A DNA stretch of 64,000 bases. Origin: Comamonas sp. SCN 65-56 (lineage in GTDB: Bacteria > Pseudomonadota > Gammaproteobacteria > Burkholderiales > Burkholderiaceae_C). Position 1 is the stretch's first letter. The number at the start of each line of letters is the position of its first letter. Both the position numbers and the translations under genes were made by a program. Shown here in pieces: positions 10,679-22,065 of this stretch. The DNA lies in assembly GCF_001724135.1 (NCBI RefSeq), contig NZ_MEDS01000025.1, forward strand, positions 186,001 through 250,000, given 5' to 3'. Under the pieces are notes generated by a model. The model did no database searches, was not told where the DNA came from, and saw only the letters and a list, made by a program, of their open reading frames with translations.

Positions 10679-11494
10679 TCAGGCAAAGAGCTGCGCCAAT
10701 GCCATGCCCGGCAGCGGCGCGCGCATGAAGGTCTCGCCGACGAGAAAGGCATGCACTCCGCGATCGCGCAGCGTGGCCACATCCTCGCGCGTGGCAATTC
10801 CGGATTCCGTCACCAGCAAACGATCGGCCGGCACCTGCGCCAGCAGGCTCAAAGTGGTCTGCAGGCTGACCTCGAACGTGCGCAGGTTGCGGTTGTTGAT
10901 GCCTACCAGCGGCGTCTTCAGGCGCAAGGCGCGTTCCAGTTCGGGGCCGTCGTGCACCTCCACCAGCACCGCCATGCCCAGCTGCAGCGCGATGGCTTCC
11001 ATCTCCGCCATTTGCGCATCGTCGAGGCAGGCGGCGATGAGCAGTACGCAATCCGCGCCCATGGCGCGCGATTCGTAGATCTGCCAGGCGTCGACCATGA
11101 AATCCTTGCGCAGCACCGGCAGCCCGCAGGAGGCACGCGCCTGCTTGAGGTAATCCGGCTGGCCCTGGAAGAACTGCCTGTCGGTCAGCACGGAAAGACA
11201 GGCGGCGCTGATCTGGCCATCGCCCTCGGCATAGCTTTGCGCGATGTCGGCGGGAACGAAGTCTGCGCGAATCACACCCTTGCTCGGGCTGGCTTTCTTG
11301 ATCTCGGCAATCACCGCGGCCTGACCGGCAGCGATTTTGGTGCGCAGGCTGCCGACGAAATCCCGCGTGAGCACGCGGCTTTCTGCATCCGCGCGCATGA
11401 CCGCCAGTGGCATGCGCTTGCTGGCCGCAGCGACTTCCTCGCGTTTGGCCTCGCAGATCTTCTGCAGAATGTCCGAAGCCATTTGCGCGCTCAT
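10679..11494 (-). CDS. trpC: Indole-3-glycerol phosphate synthase
   Basis: [24 protein letters not shown]..., [62 protein letters not shown]. Confidence 0.96.
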   Translation of the reverse strand: MSAQMASDILQKICEAKREEVAAASKRMPLAVMRADAESRVLTRDFVGSLRTKIAAGQAAVIAEIKKASPSKGVIRADFVPADIAQSYAEGDGQISAACLSVLTDRQFFQGQPDYLKQARASCGLPVLRKDFMVDAWQIYESRAMGADCVLLIAACLDDAQMAEMEAIALQLGMAVLVEVHDGPELERALRLKTPLVGINNRNLRTFEVSLQTTLSLLAQVPADRLLVTESGIATREDVATLRDRGVHAFLVGETFMRAPLPGMALAQLFA

Positions 11495-12528
11495 GCCGCG
11501 CACCGCTGGCTGAAGGCGACGAGCTGCTCGAGCCGTGCGCGCGCCGCGCCGCTGTCGATCGCCGCCTGCGCCCGCGCCAGGCCATCGGCGATGCTGCTGG
11601 CGACATTGGCCGCATAGAGCGCGGCACCGGCGTTCAAGCACACGATGTCGCGTGCCGGACCATGCTCGCCCGCGAGCACACCCATCAGCATGGCCCTGGA
11701 TTCCTGCGGGGTCTCCACCTTCAGCGCCCGGGTGCCCACCATGCGCAAACCAAAGTCCTCGGGGTGGATTTCGTACTCGCGCACCACGCCGTCCTTCAAT
11801 TCGCCCACGCGCGTGCCCGCGCCCAGGCTGATTTCATCGAGCCCGTCGCGGCCGTAGACCACCAGCGCGTGCTCGGCGCCCAGGCGCTGCAGCGCTCGCA
11901 CCTGGATGCCGACCAGATCCTCGTGAAACACACCCATCAGGATGTTGGGTGCGCCCGCCGGGTTGGTCAGCGGCCCGAGGATGTTGAACATCGTGCGCAC
12001 GCCCATCTCGCGGCGCACCGGTGCCACGTTCTTCATTGCCGGGTGGTGGTTGGGCGCGAACATGAAGCCTATGCCCACCTCGGCCACCGACTGCGCGATC
12101 TGCTCGGGCGTGAGGTTGATGTTCACGCCCAGCTGCTCCATCACGTCGGCGCTGCCGGACTTGCTCGACACCCCGCGCCCGCCGTGCTTGCTGACGCGAC
12201 CGCCTGCCGCGGCCACGACAAACATCGAGCAGGTGGAGATGTTGAAGGAGCCTGCGCCGTCACCGCCGGTACCCACCACGTCCACCAGATGCGTGGTATC
12301 GGCCACATGCACCTTGTTGGAAAACTCGCGCATGACCTGCGCAGCGGCGGTGATCTCGCCAATGGTTTCCTTCTTCACGCGCAGGCCGGTGATGATGGCC
12401 GCGGTCATTACCGGCGAGAGCTCGCCGCTCATGATCATGCGCATCAAATGGAGCATTTCGTCGTGGAAGATCTCACGGTGCTCGATGGTGCGCTGCAGCG
12501 CCTCCTGCGGGGTAATGGGTGCATTCAT
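11491..12528 (-). CDS. trpD: Anthranilate phosphoribosyltransferase
   Basis: [53 protein letters not shown]; overlaps trpC start (ATGA). Confidence 0.96.
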   Translation of the reverse strand: MNAPITPQEALQRTIEHREIFHDEMLHLMRMIMSGELSPVMTAAIITGLRVKKETIGEITAAAQVMREFSNKVHVADTTHLVDVVGTGGDGAGSFNISTCSMFVVAAAGGRVSKHGGRGVSSKSGSADVMEQLGVNINLTPEQIAQSVAEVGIGFMFAPNHHPAMKNVAPVRREMGVRTMFNILGPLTNPAGAPNILMGVFHEDLVGIQVRALQRLGAEHALVVYGRDGLDEISLGAGTRVGELKDGVVREYEIHPEDFGLRMVGTRALKVETPQESRAMLMGVLAGEHGPARDIVCLNAGAALYAANVASSIADGLARAQAAIDSGAARARLEQLVAFSQRCAA

Positions 12529-12537
12529 GAACTTCTC

Positions 12538-12597
12538 CTTTGATAGCTGCTTGCGCCCGTTGGTTGGGCGTTTGAGCTTGATTTGACCAAAATTTCA
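12538..12597 (+). repeat. Dispersed repeat R1 copy B (trpD-trpG gap)
   Basis: CTTTGATAGCTGCTTGCGCCCGTTGGTTGGGCGTTTGAGCTTGATTTGACC. Confidence 0.6.
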
Positions 12598-13164
12598 GCG
12601 CTGATCAAGAAAGTTGCGCAACAGCGCATGACCATGCTCGGTGAGGATGCTCTCCGGGTGGAACTGCACGCCTTCCACCGCCAGCTCGCGGTGGCGCACC
12701 CCCTGGATTTCGCCGTCCTCGCTGGTTGCGGTCACGACGAGGCACTGCGGCAACGTCGGCTGCGCGATCACCAGCGAGTGATAGCGGTTCACGGTGAATT
12801 GCCGCGGCAGCCCGGCGAACACGCCTTTTTCATCGGTGGTGATGACGCTCGTCTTGCCGTGCATCTGCTGCCCGGCGCGCACCACCTCGCCACCAAAGGC
12901 CTCACCTATCGCCTGGTGACCCAGGCACACGCCCAGCAGCGGGATTTTTCCGGCGAAGTGGCGGATCGCATCGACCGAGATGCCCGCCTCCCGGGGCGAA
13001 CACGGTCCGGGCGAGATCACCAGACGCTCGGGCGCGCGCGCTGCAATGTCCTGCAGGCTGGTTTCATCGTTGCGCACCACCTCCACCTGCGCCCCCAGCT
13101 CGCCGAAATACTGCACCAGGTTGAAGGTGAAGCTGTCGTAGTTGTCAATCATCAAGAGTTTCAT
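12595..13164 (-). CDS. trpG: Anthranilate synthase component II (glutamine amidotransferase)
   Basis: [73 protein letters not shown]. Confidence 0.96.
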   Translation of the reverse strand: MKLLMIDNYDSFTFNLVQYFGELGAQVEVVRNDETSLQDIAARAPERLVISPGPCSPREAGISVDAIRHFAGKIPLLGVCLGHQAIGEAFGGEVVRAGQQMHGKTSVITTDEKGVFAGLPRQFTVNRYHSLVIAQPTLPQCLVVTATSEDGEIQGVRHRELAVEGVQFHPESILTEHGHALLRNFLDQR

Positions 13165-14660
13165 TCGAGCCCCTCCTCGACGAGCTCGGCCGCACGCAGC
13201 AGCGCGCGCGCCTTGGCTTCCGTCTCTTTCCATTCGAGCTCGGGCACCGAATCGGCCACCACACCGGCCGCGGCCTGCACGTAGAGCACACCGTCCTTCA
13301 CGATGCCGGTGCGGATCGCGATCGCCATGTCCATGTCGCCCGCATAGCTCAGATAGCCGCAGGCGCCGCCATAGAGCCCGCGCTTGGTGGGTTCGAGCTG
13401 GTCGATCAGCTCCATCGCATGCACCTTGGGCGCGCCACTCAGGGTGCCCGCCGGGAACGTCGCCTTGAGCACCTCCATGCTGCCCATGCCGTCCAGCAGC
13501 ATGCCCTCGACATTGCTCACGATGTGCATGACATGGCTGTAGCGCTCGACCGCAAAGGCCTCGGTCACCTTGACGCTGCCGACACGGGCGATGCGTCCGA
13601 TGTCGTTGCGTGCCAGGTCGATCAGCATCACATGCTCGGCACGCTCTTTCGGGTCGCTCACCAACTCCTGCTCGGCCGCCTGGTCCTTCTCGGGCGTCGC
13701 ACCGCGCGCACGTGTGCCGGCCAGCGGGCGGATGGTGATCTTGGTGCCGCCCTCCACCTTCTCCTGGCGCACCAGAATCTCGGGGCTCGCGCCCACCACC
13801 TGGAAGTCGCCGAAATCGTAGAAATACATGTAAGGCGAAGGGTTGAGCGAACGCAGCGCGCGGTACAGCGACAGCGGCGACTGCGTGTAGCGCTTGTGGA
13901 TGCGCTGGCCCACCTGCACCTGCATGAAGTCGCCCGCGGCGATCAGCTCCTTGGCCCGCTCCACCGCCGCGATGTAATCCCGCTTGGCAAAGCTGCGCTC
14001 GGTCGGGTAGCTCTCGCTGGCCACCACCCGCGGCGCGCTGACCGAATACTTGAGCTGCTCCTTCAGCTCCCGCAGCCGCTTCTTGCCGCGTGCGTAGGCC
14101 TCGCCCTGGCCCGGGTCAGCGTAGACGATGAGGTAGAGCTTGCCCGAGAGATTGTCGATGACGGCCACCTCCTCGCACTGCAGCAACACGATGTCGGGGC
14201 AGCCGAGTTGGTCGGGCGGGCAGGAGCCCTCCAGCTTCTTCTCGATATGGCGCACCGCGTCGTAGCCGAAATAGCCCGCGAGGCCGCCGCAAAAGCGCGG
14301 CAGGCCGGGGCGCAGTGCCACCTTGAAACGCTTTTGGTACTGCGCGATGAAGTCCAGCGGATTGCCCGCATGGGTCTCCACCACCCGGCCGTCCGTCACC
14401 ACCTCGGTGGTGGCCGCGCTGCCAAAGCCGCTGGCTCTCAAGAGCGTGCGCGCCGGCAGGCCGATGAAGCTGTAGCGGCCGAAGCGTTCGCCACCCACGA
14501 CCGATTCGAGCAGAAAGCTGTTCGCGCCCTGCCCCGAGCCGTGCGCCAGCTTGAGGTAGAGGGACAGCGGGGTTTCCAGGTCGGCAAAGGCTTCCGCTAT
14601 CAGGGGGATGCGGTTGTAGCCCTCGGCGGCGAGGCTCTTGAATTCCAGTTCAGTGATCAC
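13161..14660 (-). CDS. trpE: Anthranilate synthase component I
   Basis: [86 protein letters not shown]. Confidence 0.96.
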   Translation of the reverse strand: MITELEFKSLAAEGYNRIPLIAEAFADLETPLSLYLKLAHGSGQGANSFLLESVVGGERFGRYSFIGLPARTLLRASGFGSAATTEVVTDGRVVETHAGNPLDFIAQYQKRFKVALRPGLPRFCGGLAGYFGYDAVRHIEKKLEGSCPPDQLGCPDIVLLQCEEVAVIDNLSGKLYLIVYADPGQGEAYARGKKRLRELKEQLKYSVSAPRVVASESYPTERSFAKRDYIAAVERAKELIAAGDFMQVQVGQRIHKRYTQSPLSLYRALRSLNPSPYMYFYDFGDFQVVGASPEILVRQEKVEGGTKITIRPLAGTRARGATPEKDQAAEQELVSDPKERAEHVMLIDLARNDIGRIARVGSVKVTEAFAVERYSHVMHIVSNVEGMLLDGMGSMEVLKATFPAGTLSGAPKVHAMELIDQLEPTKRGLYGGACGYLSYAGDMDMAIAIRTGIVKDGVLYVQAAAGVVADSVPELEWKETEAKARALLRAAELVEEGLE

Positions 14661-14778
14661 GGGGATCTCCCAGGTCCGGCGGCGCGTGCGTGTGAACCGC
14701 CGGGTTCATCTCGATGGAGGCCTTGCGCCCGGCACGGGCAAAGGCTGCGGTGGCACCCTGGGCGGTGCCAGAGTGCGT

Positions 14779-14859
14779 TCAGCAAACAAGCATGCAGCTA
14801 CGCCAGGGCCAGGCTCCCCGGTCGCTCAGACCTGCAACAAACGCGCGATGGATGAACAT
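14779..14859 (-). CDS. Candidate trp operon leader peptide (26 aa, two Trp codons: GAWPWRSCMLVC)
   Basis: MFIHRAFVAGLSDRGAWPWRSCMLVC*, 118 nt upstream of trpE; followed by perfect stem TGGCACC-GCCCAG-GGTGCCA and further hairpins before the trpE ribosome-binding site. Confidence 0.5.
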   Translation of the reverse strand: MFIHRAFVAGLSDRGAWPWRSCMLVC

Positions 14860-14921
14860 GCGTGACAGTGTAGCAAACGCGATCCGAGGCCAAAACGCTT
14901 GCGGCCCGGGTGACCGCCCGA

Positions 14922-15284
14922 TCACGGCGCGGGCAGGCGCGCGCGCGCCGCGGCGACGTCGATCGTGCGCGGTGCGAAGCGGCCGTGGCCGTTGCACAGA
15001 TTCCAGAAGCTGCGCGCCAGCCCCACCACCAGCGCATCCTGGGTCACACCCTCCAGCTCCAGCGCAGCGCGCCCGGTCTGCGCATCGGCCGGCAGTTGCA
15101 CGGGTGGCAGGCGAGCATCCCAGCCGGCCGGCGCGGCGATGTCGTCCACCAGCACGACGCAGCCCAGGTCCAGCAGGCTGCGCTTGGGCTCGTACACCCA
15201 GGCCACGGCGCCGTCGATGACCAGACGCAACCCGGGACGGCCATCGACCTCGACCAGTTCGGCGCGCTCGACATTCAGACTCAT
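14922..15284 (-). CDS. Small protein of unknown function, third gene of the chaperone-effector operon
   Basis: MSLNVERAELVEVDGRPGLRLVIDGAVAWVYEPKRSLLDLGCVVLVDDIAAPAGWDARLPP...; GGGAGACAGGGTG upstream of ATG; starts 21 nt after the upstream stop. Confidence 0.55.
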   Translation of the reverse strand: MSLNVERAELVEVDGRPGLRLVIDGAVAWVYEPKRSLLDLGCVVLVDDIAAPAGWDARLPPVQLPADAQTGRAALELEGVTQDALVVGLARSFWNLCNGHGRFAPRTIDVAAARARLPAP

Positions 15285-15305
15285 CACCCTGTCTCCCGCA
15301 AGCAA

Positions 15306-16820
15306 TCAGAACAAATCATCGTAGGCCGGAGCCACGGGCGCCGACGTACCCTGGTAGGTGGCGGCAATGCCCTGGGGCATGAAGAGCACTTCCTTTTCCG
15401 AGTTGGTCAGGAAGGTGCCACCCCCGGCGCCCGGCGAGCGCTCGAAGTAGTAGCCGGCAAAAATGCGGTGGTGCGGCACCTGCTGCGTGGTGACATGACT
15501 GCCGAACACCGACACCGGTGCCAGCAGCGAGCCCGATTCCGCCGGTCCGCGCTTGAGCGTGACCGTGCCCCCGGGCTGAAGACCGGCTTCAAAGCTCGCG
15601 TGCATCGCCACGTCGGATTCGGTGCGGTAGATGGTCATGGTCTTGGCGCCACGGTCGTTGCCGGGCAGGTCCACGCGCGCCAGAAACTCCATGTTGAGCG
15701 CATGCCAGGTCTGCACCGAGCCGAGCAGCTGCTGCGGCGTCACGCTGCAGCGCCGGCAGAACCGATCCACCTGCGCCTGGTAATGCTGCTCCACCTGCTT
15801 GGGCGTCGTTTCGCTCGGCAGGTTGTAGCCCTGACCCATCCAGTAGGCGTCCAGCCCGACATCGCGCTGCTGCGCCAGCAGGTACTTCAGCGCCCTGGCA
15901 CCCTGGGACCATGAATCACCCGCCTGATCGGAGCCCCAGCGGGCGATGGCCTTCTGGCTCAGGCCTTGCTCGCGCATGTACTTGTCCAGATGCACGACGT
16001 GCGAGCCGCTGCCCCGGCAGTGGTCAAAGCTGCGCCCGTTTTCATCGCGCAGCGCGCCCGCAGTCTCCTGACCTTTGGGGCATTGCATGCCGGTGGGGAA
16101 GCGCTGCACCAGCCCGGCATCGCGGATGCCCATGATGTGGCGCGTGAGCCCCTGGGCGTAATCGGCCTTGAAGCCGTCCCCCTGCAGCGCCGCGCAGGTG
16201 CGGGCGATGTCCACGGCCTGGTCAAGCCGCCGCCCCACCAGCGCGCGCTGCCCGGCCGGGATGGTCTGAAGAAAGGTATCGCGGTCCTGATCGAGCGCCA
16301 GGATCTGCGCGCTGACCTGATAAAAATCCAGCTCATTGGTGCGCTGCGACAAGTCCTTGGCGGCCCACAGCTCGACCGGATGATCGCCGATGCGCACACT
16401 GCCCTCACCCAGCAGCCCGAGCTTGACTACCGCCATGGCCAGCGCGTCGGAACGAGCGGGCAGCGCACCCATGCCATCGAGTACCGCGGCGCGCGGCCCC
16501 GCCAGCGCGTTCAGGCGCGCGGCGGTGTCGATGACCTGACGCACATGCTCGGCGTTCAGCCGTCGGCCGGACAACGCGCGCTGCTCCAGACCAAGACCGC
16601 GAAAGGCCTGGACGCCTTCGGCGCCGTACTCCGCCACCACCGCAGTGCGCAGCGCCATGTGCGCGTCGCGATTGTCCCGCGCCGTGCTGCCGGTGATCCA
16701 GCCGGCGAGCCGCCCCAGCAGCCCGCTTCGGCTGGTGCCGACGATGTCGCCGGTCTGCACCAGCACCCGCTCGGCCGTGGTCTGGCCGACCTGGCGAAAC
16801 CCTTCGATTCCCGTGGCCAT
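15306..16820 (-). CDS. Putative secreted effector/toxin with C-terminal ADP-ribosyltransferase-like region
   Basis: MATGIEGFRQVGQTTAERVLVQTGDIVG...; C-terminus has an IYR motif, an SVFGS segment and NSEKEVLFMPQG (ExEVL/F as in ART-fold ExE motif). GGGAGGG ribosome-binding site upstream of ATG at 16820. Confidence 0.5.
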   Translation of the reverse strand: MATGIEGFRQVGQTTAERVLVQTGDIVGTSRSGLLGRLAGWITGSTARDNRDAHMALRTAVVAEYGAEGVQAFRGLGLEQRALSGRRLNAEHVRQVIDTAARLNALAGPRAAVLDGMGALPARSDALAMAVVKLGLLGEGSVRIGDHPVELWAAKDLSQRTNELDFYQVSAQILALDQDRDTFLQTIPAGQRALVGRRLDQAVDIARTCAALQGDGFKADYAQGLTRHIMGIRDAGLVQRFPTGMQCPKGQETAGALRDENGRSFDHCRGSGSHVVHLDKYMREQGLSQKAIARWGSDQAGDSWSQGARALKYLLAQQRDVGLDAYWMGQGYNLPSETTPKQVEQHYQAQVDRFCRRCSVTPQQLLGSVQTWHALNMEFLARVDLPGNDRGAKTMTIYRTESDVAMHASFEAGLQPGGTVTLKRGPAESGSLLAPVSVFGSHVTTQQVPHHRIFAGYYFERSPGAGGGTFLTNSEKEVLFMPQGIAATYQGTSAPVAPAYDDLF

Positions 16821-16848
16821 CACAACCCTCCCGGCTGCGACGTGCAGC

Positions 16849-17322
16849 TCATCCGCGCACCCAGTGGTGAGCCAGGCCATCGCCCGGTGCCGTGCTCGCG
16901 GTCGCCGCAACGCCCTGCCCGTGCGCAAGCGATGACAACCAGCCTCGCCAGCGTTCGGTTTGCAACACGAAGCGCTCCAGCATCGCTTCCAGCGTGGCTG
17001 CATCGAGCGCGGCCAGCGCCGCCTCCAGCGTGAGAACGCCCTGATTTCGCGCCGCATCCAGGCCAAGCGCCGCGCCGTCCGTGCCGGCCAGCAAGGCGTT
17101 GGCATGCAACATGCGCGCCAGGATGGTCTCGCGGTCGTGCACCGGAATCGGCCCGAGCTCGGCCATGCATTGCACGCCCTGGCGCGCGGGCACCAGCGCC
17201 AGATGCAGCACCCAGCCATCGTCCATGGACAGGGCGCAATAGCCCTGGTCGTCGGCCTGCAAGCCCTCGATGCCAAGGCGCTGGCCGAGTTGCCCGAGCA
17301 AGGTGTTCCACTCATTCGTCAT
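16849..17322 (-). CDS. CesT/SycE-like type III secretion chaperone
   Basis: MTNEWNTLLGQLGQRLGIEGLQADDQGYCALSMDDGWVLHLALVPARQGVQCMAELGPIPVHDRETILARMLHANALLAGTDGAALGLDAARNQGVLTLEAALAALDAATLEAMLERFVLQTERWRGWL: small acidic protein with the CesT-family order of conserved segments. Confidence 0.65.
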   Translation of the reverse strand: MTNEWNTLLGQLGQRLGIEGLQADDQGYCALSMDDGWVLHLALVPARQGVQCMAELGPIPVHDRETILARMLHANALLAGTDGAALGLDAARNQGVLTLEAALAALDAATLEAMLERFVLQTERWRGWLSSLAHGQGVAATASTAPGDGLAHHWVRG

Positions 17323-17443
17323 GTCGTCTCCGCTCGATTTGCGTTGACCGCACCCGCCGCTGCGTCCCGATGCCTCCCGATGGACCCGCATGGCACCGGG
17401 TCAGGCCGGGTCATCAGTGCATGGACGCACGCCATGAAGACCC

Positions 17444-17472
17444 ATTGTAGAGAGCACCAACCCGCGTCGGAA
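17444..17472 (-). promoter_or_regulatory. Sigma70-like promoter candidate for the chaperone-effector operon
   Basis: Minus strand TTCCGA-N17-TACAAT, ~120 nt upstream of the chaperone start. Confidence 0.4.
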
Positions 17473-17536
17473 CGATGGGCACGAAGGACCATTTCGCGCT
17501 ACCCTTTCCGCTTCTACTGAGAACCGGAGCAATGGA

Positions 17537-17998
17537 ATGAAAAATTCCAACCGCAACACCGCCGCTCGCCGCAGCCTGATCGCCGGCGGCATGCTGATCG
17601 CCGCCTCGGGCGCCCTGGCCCAGGGCAAGTCCGACGGTGTGGACAAGGTCGTCTACCACATCGACAACTGGACCACGCAGGCGACCAAGGGCCTGCGCAA
17701 CGTGCGCAACCACCTGGACGTGGCGCCCGAGACGAAGATCATCGTGGTCACCCACGCAGAAGGCATCGATTTCCTGATGGAAGGCGCCAAGGACCCGAAG
17801 AACGCCAACATCGACTACGCCTCCCTGGTGAGCGCGCTCAAGGCGCGCGGCGTGCGCTTCGAGGTTTGCGAAATCACGCTGCGCAACCGCAAGATCGCCA
17901 AGGAAAAGTTCATCATGGACGCCGATTTCACGCCCTCCGGCGTGGTGCGTATCGGGCAATTGCAAAATCGCGAGCATTACGCCTACATCAAGCCCTGA
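17537..17998 (+). CDS. Exported DsrE-like protein
   Basis: Signal peptide MKNSNRNTAARRSLIAGGMLIAASGALAQ then KVVYHIDNWTTQATKGLRNVRNHLDVAPETKIIVVTHAEGIDFLMEGAKD...ALKARGVRFEVCEITLRNRKI typical of DsrE/F-like periplasmic proteins. Confidence 0.75.
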   Translation: MKNSNRNTAARRSLIAGGMLIAASGALAQGKSDGVDKVVYHIDNWTTQATKGLRNVRNHLDVAPETKIIVVTHAEGIDFLMEGAKDPKNANIDYASLVSALKARGVRFEVCEITLRNRKIAKEKFIMDADFTPSGVVRIGQLQNREHYAYIKP

Positions 17999-18084
17999 GG
18001 ACACCACATCCCGGCCTCTCCCGGGAGTTGCCAGATACGATTTTTTACCGTAGTCTCGCCGGCGACATCTCCCAAGAGGCTCCC

Positions 18085-19725
18085 ATGGTCCGTGCCAGGC
18101 CGCCCCAGCCATCCGTCGCCCGCCCGTCCCAACACCTGTCAGTCGCAGCCCGTGCGCTGGCATCGGCCATGCTGTTGGCATGGTGCGCCGCCAGCGCGGC
18201 CGCGCAGGGGCGTGTCACCATCGAACATTTCGAGGTCAGCGGCGCCAAGCTGCTGACCCAGGCCAGCGTGGATGCAGCACTGGGCCAAGCCGGTGGCGAC
18301 ATGTCCATCGAGGACATGCAGGCCGCCGCCCAGCGCCTGCAGGACGCCTACCGCGCTGCCGGCTACGGTGCCGTCGTGGTGCTGCTGCCGGAGCAGAAAC
18401 TGGACGACAAGGTATTGCACCTGCAGGTAGTCGAGGGCAGGATCAGCCAGGTCAGCACCACCGGCCAATACCGTTTCAGCCGCGACAACATCCTGCGCAG
18501 CGTACCCGCGCTGCAGACCGGCACGACACCCCAGCTCAAGGACCTGGACCGCGAGCTGCTGCTGGCCAACACCAACCCGGCCAAGTACACGCGCGTGGTG
18601 CTGCAAGCGGGCGAGCAGCCCGGCGACGTGCAGGCGCTCGCCACCGTCGAGGAGCGCACGCTGCCGCCCTGGCGCATCGATCTGGACAACACCGGCACGC
18701 CGGATACCGGCCGCTGGCGCCTGGCGGCAAGCTACCAGAACCCCAACGTCGCCGACCGCGACATGGTGCTGGGCGTGCGCGCCGTCACCTCGCCCACCCA
18801 GCCCTCGCGCGTGGCCGTGCTGGGCAGCACGCTGCGCGTGCCGCTGTACGCGGCGCACACGGCCATCGAAGCCTCGCTGCTCGCTTCCAACACCCAGTCC
18901 AGCACCAACACCACACCGGCGGGCGAGATGCGCTTTGCCGGTGATGGCCTGTCGGCAGGCGCACGCGCGATCTGGCTGCTGCCCACCACGGACGAGGCCA
19001 AATCCCAGCTCTCGCTCGGTCTCGATGTACGCCGCTATCGCACGCAATGCACGCTGGGGAACCTGGGCGAAGCCGGCTGCGGCGCGGTCGGCAACAACAC
19101 CCAGCATGCGCTGCCGCTCACACTCGGCTACACACTGTACCGGCCGGGCTCCTACCTGCTGGGCCTGCAATGGGTGCGCAACCTCGCCTGGGGCAGCGCC
19201 GGGCGCGACAGCGACTACGACGTCAACCGTGCAGGTGCCACCAGCGGCTATCAGTTGCTGCGCCTGAACGCGCAAGTGCTGGGCCAGCTCTCACCCCGGT
19301 GGCGACTGAAATGGCGCCTGGACGGTCAGTGGGCGCCGCGCGCCCTCGTTGCCGCCGAGCAGATCGGCGTGACCGGCGCTGCCACGGTACGCGGCTACCA
19401 GGAGCGTGAGCTGGTCGGCGACTCGGGCCTGTCGACCACGTTCGAACTCAACAGCCGCCTCGATACGCTGCTGGGTCAGCCGGTCTCGGACGCCTGGCCC
19501 ACGCTTTCGCTCTTCGTCGATGCGGGCAGCGTCTCCAACCACCTGGGCACGGCCTGCCATCCGGGTCACACCCGTTGCAATGTCTGGTCAGCGGGCCTGG
19601 GCGCCGCGTGGAACGTCGACAACCGCTTCTTCCTGCGCATTGACGCGGCGCGCGCGGGCACACGCTTGCAGTTCACCGATCGCGGCGACTGGAAGCTGCA
19701 CCTGAGCCTGTCTGCGCTGTTCTGA
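18085..19725 (+). CDS. TpsB family outer-membrane transporter (ShlB/FhaC/HecB type)
   Basis: Signal peptide, POTRA-like region (VTIEHFEVSGAKLLTQASVDAAL...AYRAAGYGAVVVLLPEQKL...LQVVEGRI), beta-barrel with TVRGYQERELVGDSG (VRGY motif), terminal Phe. Confidence 0.85.
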   Translation: MVRARPPQPSVARPSQHLSVAARALASAMLLAWCAASAAAQGRVTIEHFEVSGAKLLTQASVDAALGQAGGDMSIEDMQAAAQRLQDAYRAAGYGAVVVLLPEQKLDDKVLHLQVVEGRISQVSTTGQYRFSRDNILRSVPALQTGTTPQLKDLDRELLLANTNPAKYTRVVLQAGEQPGDVQALATVEERTLPPWRIDLDNTGTPDTGRWRLAASYQNPNVADRDMVLGVRAVTSPTQPSRVAVLGSTLRVPLYAAHTAIEASLLASNTQSSTNTTPAGEMRFAGDGLSAGARAIWLLPTTDEAKSQLSLGLDVRRYRTQCTLGNLGEAGCGAVGNNTQHALPLTLGYTLYRPGSYLLGLQWVRNLAWGSAGRDSDYDVNRAGATSGYQLLRLNAQVLGQLSPRWRLKWRLDGQWAPRALVAAEQIGVTGAATVRGYQERELVGDSGLSTTFELNSRLDTLLGQPVSDAWPTLSLFVDAGSVSNHLGTACHPGHTRCNVWSAGLGAAWNVDNRFFLRIDAARAGTRLQFTDRGDWKLHLSLSALF

Positions 19726-19773
19726 GCGCCATGCGCCCGCGCCCTGCATCGCCCCACTGCCGTCGGAGTTGCC

Positions 19774-21219
<1,446 letters not shown>

Positions 21220-21246
21220 CGTGAACGCAATGGTTTCAAAAGCCGA

Positions 21247-21984
21247 TCAATGGGGCAGCCACTGCGTGAAACCATCCACATGACCGTCCGCACCCACCTC
21301 GCGCACCGGCTGCCCGTGGTTGTAGCCATAGGTAACGAGCACCACCGGACACCCCGCCGCCCGCGCCGCCTGGGCGTCGTTGCTGGAGTCGCCCAGCATC
21401 AACGTGCGCGCGGGCGCCGTGCCCAGCCACGCACAGGCTTGGACGAGCGGCAGCGGGTCGGGCTTTTTGCGCGCAAAGCTGTCGCCGCCGAACACCGCCT
21501 CGAACGCATCATCCAGTCCCTTGGCCTGCAGCAGGGCCAGCGCGTGGGCCTGCGGTTTGTTGGTCAGGCACACCAGCCGCAGGCCACGCGCACGCAGTCG
21601 CGCCAGACCTTCACGCACGCCGGGGTAAACCGTGGCGTGCTGCCCGTTGATCGTCTCGTAATGGTGCTGGTAGCGCGCCCAGGCTTGTGCGAAAAGTGCT
21701 TCTGTTTGCATAGCTTTTGGCGCTTGTCCTGATTGCGCCAGAGCCCAATTCAATACAGAATGCAACAAGTGTTCCGAACCTTTGCCGACGCGCAGTGCGA
21801 TTTCTTCGGGAGCGATGGCGGGCAGGTGCAGATCGGCCAACGTACGGTTGACCGCCTCAACAAAATCGCCCAAGGTATCGATCAGCGTGCCGTCAAGGTC
21901 CGACATCACGGCATCGATGCGCCCGAGCAGCGCACCCGCCGCTGCTGCATCTGCCGACTTGTGATTCATTACATTCATTTGCAT
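21247..21984 (-). CDS. gph: Phosphoglycolate phosphatase
   Basis: HAD motifs: MSDLDGTLIDTLGDFVEAVN, CLTNKPQAHA, FARKKPDPLPL, MLGDSSNDAQAARAAG. Start codon uncertain (MNHKS alternative). Confidence 0.9.
   Translation of the reverse strand: MQMNVMNHKSADAAAAGALLGRIDAVMSDLDGTLIDTLGDFVEAVNRTLADLHLPAIAPEEIALRVGKGSEHLLHSVLNWALAQSGQAPKAMQTEALFAQAWARYQHHYETINGQHATVYPGVREGLARLRARGLRLVCLTNKPQAHALALLQAKGLDDAFEAVFGGDSFARKKPDPLPLVQACAWLGTAPARTLMLGDSSNDAQAARAAGCPVVLVTYGYNHGQPVREVGADGHVDGFTQWLPH
21703..21757 (+). repeat. Dispersed repeat R1 copy F (inside gph CDS, in frame)
   Basis: GTTTGCATAGCTTTTGGCGCTTGTCCTGATTGCGCCAGAGCCCAATTCAAT. Confidence 0.6.
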
Positions 21985-22065
21985 TTTCCCCGATCAAAAC
22001 CGGCTGCAGGGCATCCAATCATGCAAGTTGGCGCCATTTTTCGCGGTGCCTCAAGGAGTTTGATC

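Noticed and set aside
8666-11617. 983-aa plus-strand ORF and other long antisense ORFs (e.g. 3152-4426, 15966-17033, 37605-39416, 39742-41562, 49541-51718, 56155-58152)
   Set aside because: Opposite strand encodes recognisable proteins; antisense translations are His/Arg/Gln/Ala-rich with no domain motifs, an expected effect of high GC.
16821-17315. N-terminal 165 aa of the ORF-track call 15306-17315
   Set aside because: Overlaps the chaperone gene in another frame; low-complexity translation. ATG 16820 has a strong ribosome-binding site and follows the chaperone stop.
17322-17536. Hrp-type PIP box or hrpII box upstream of the chaperone
   Set aside because: No TTCGC-N15-TTCGC or TTCG-N16-TTCG spacing found; only a sigma70-like candidate.
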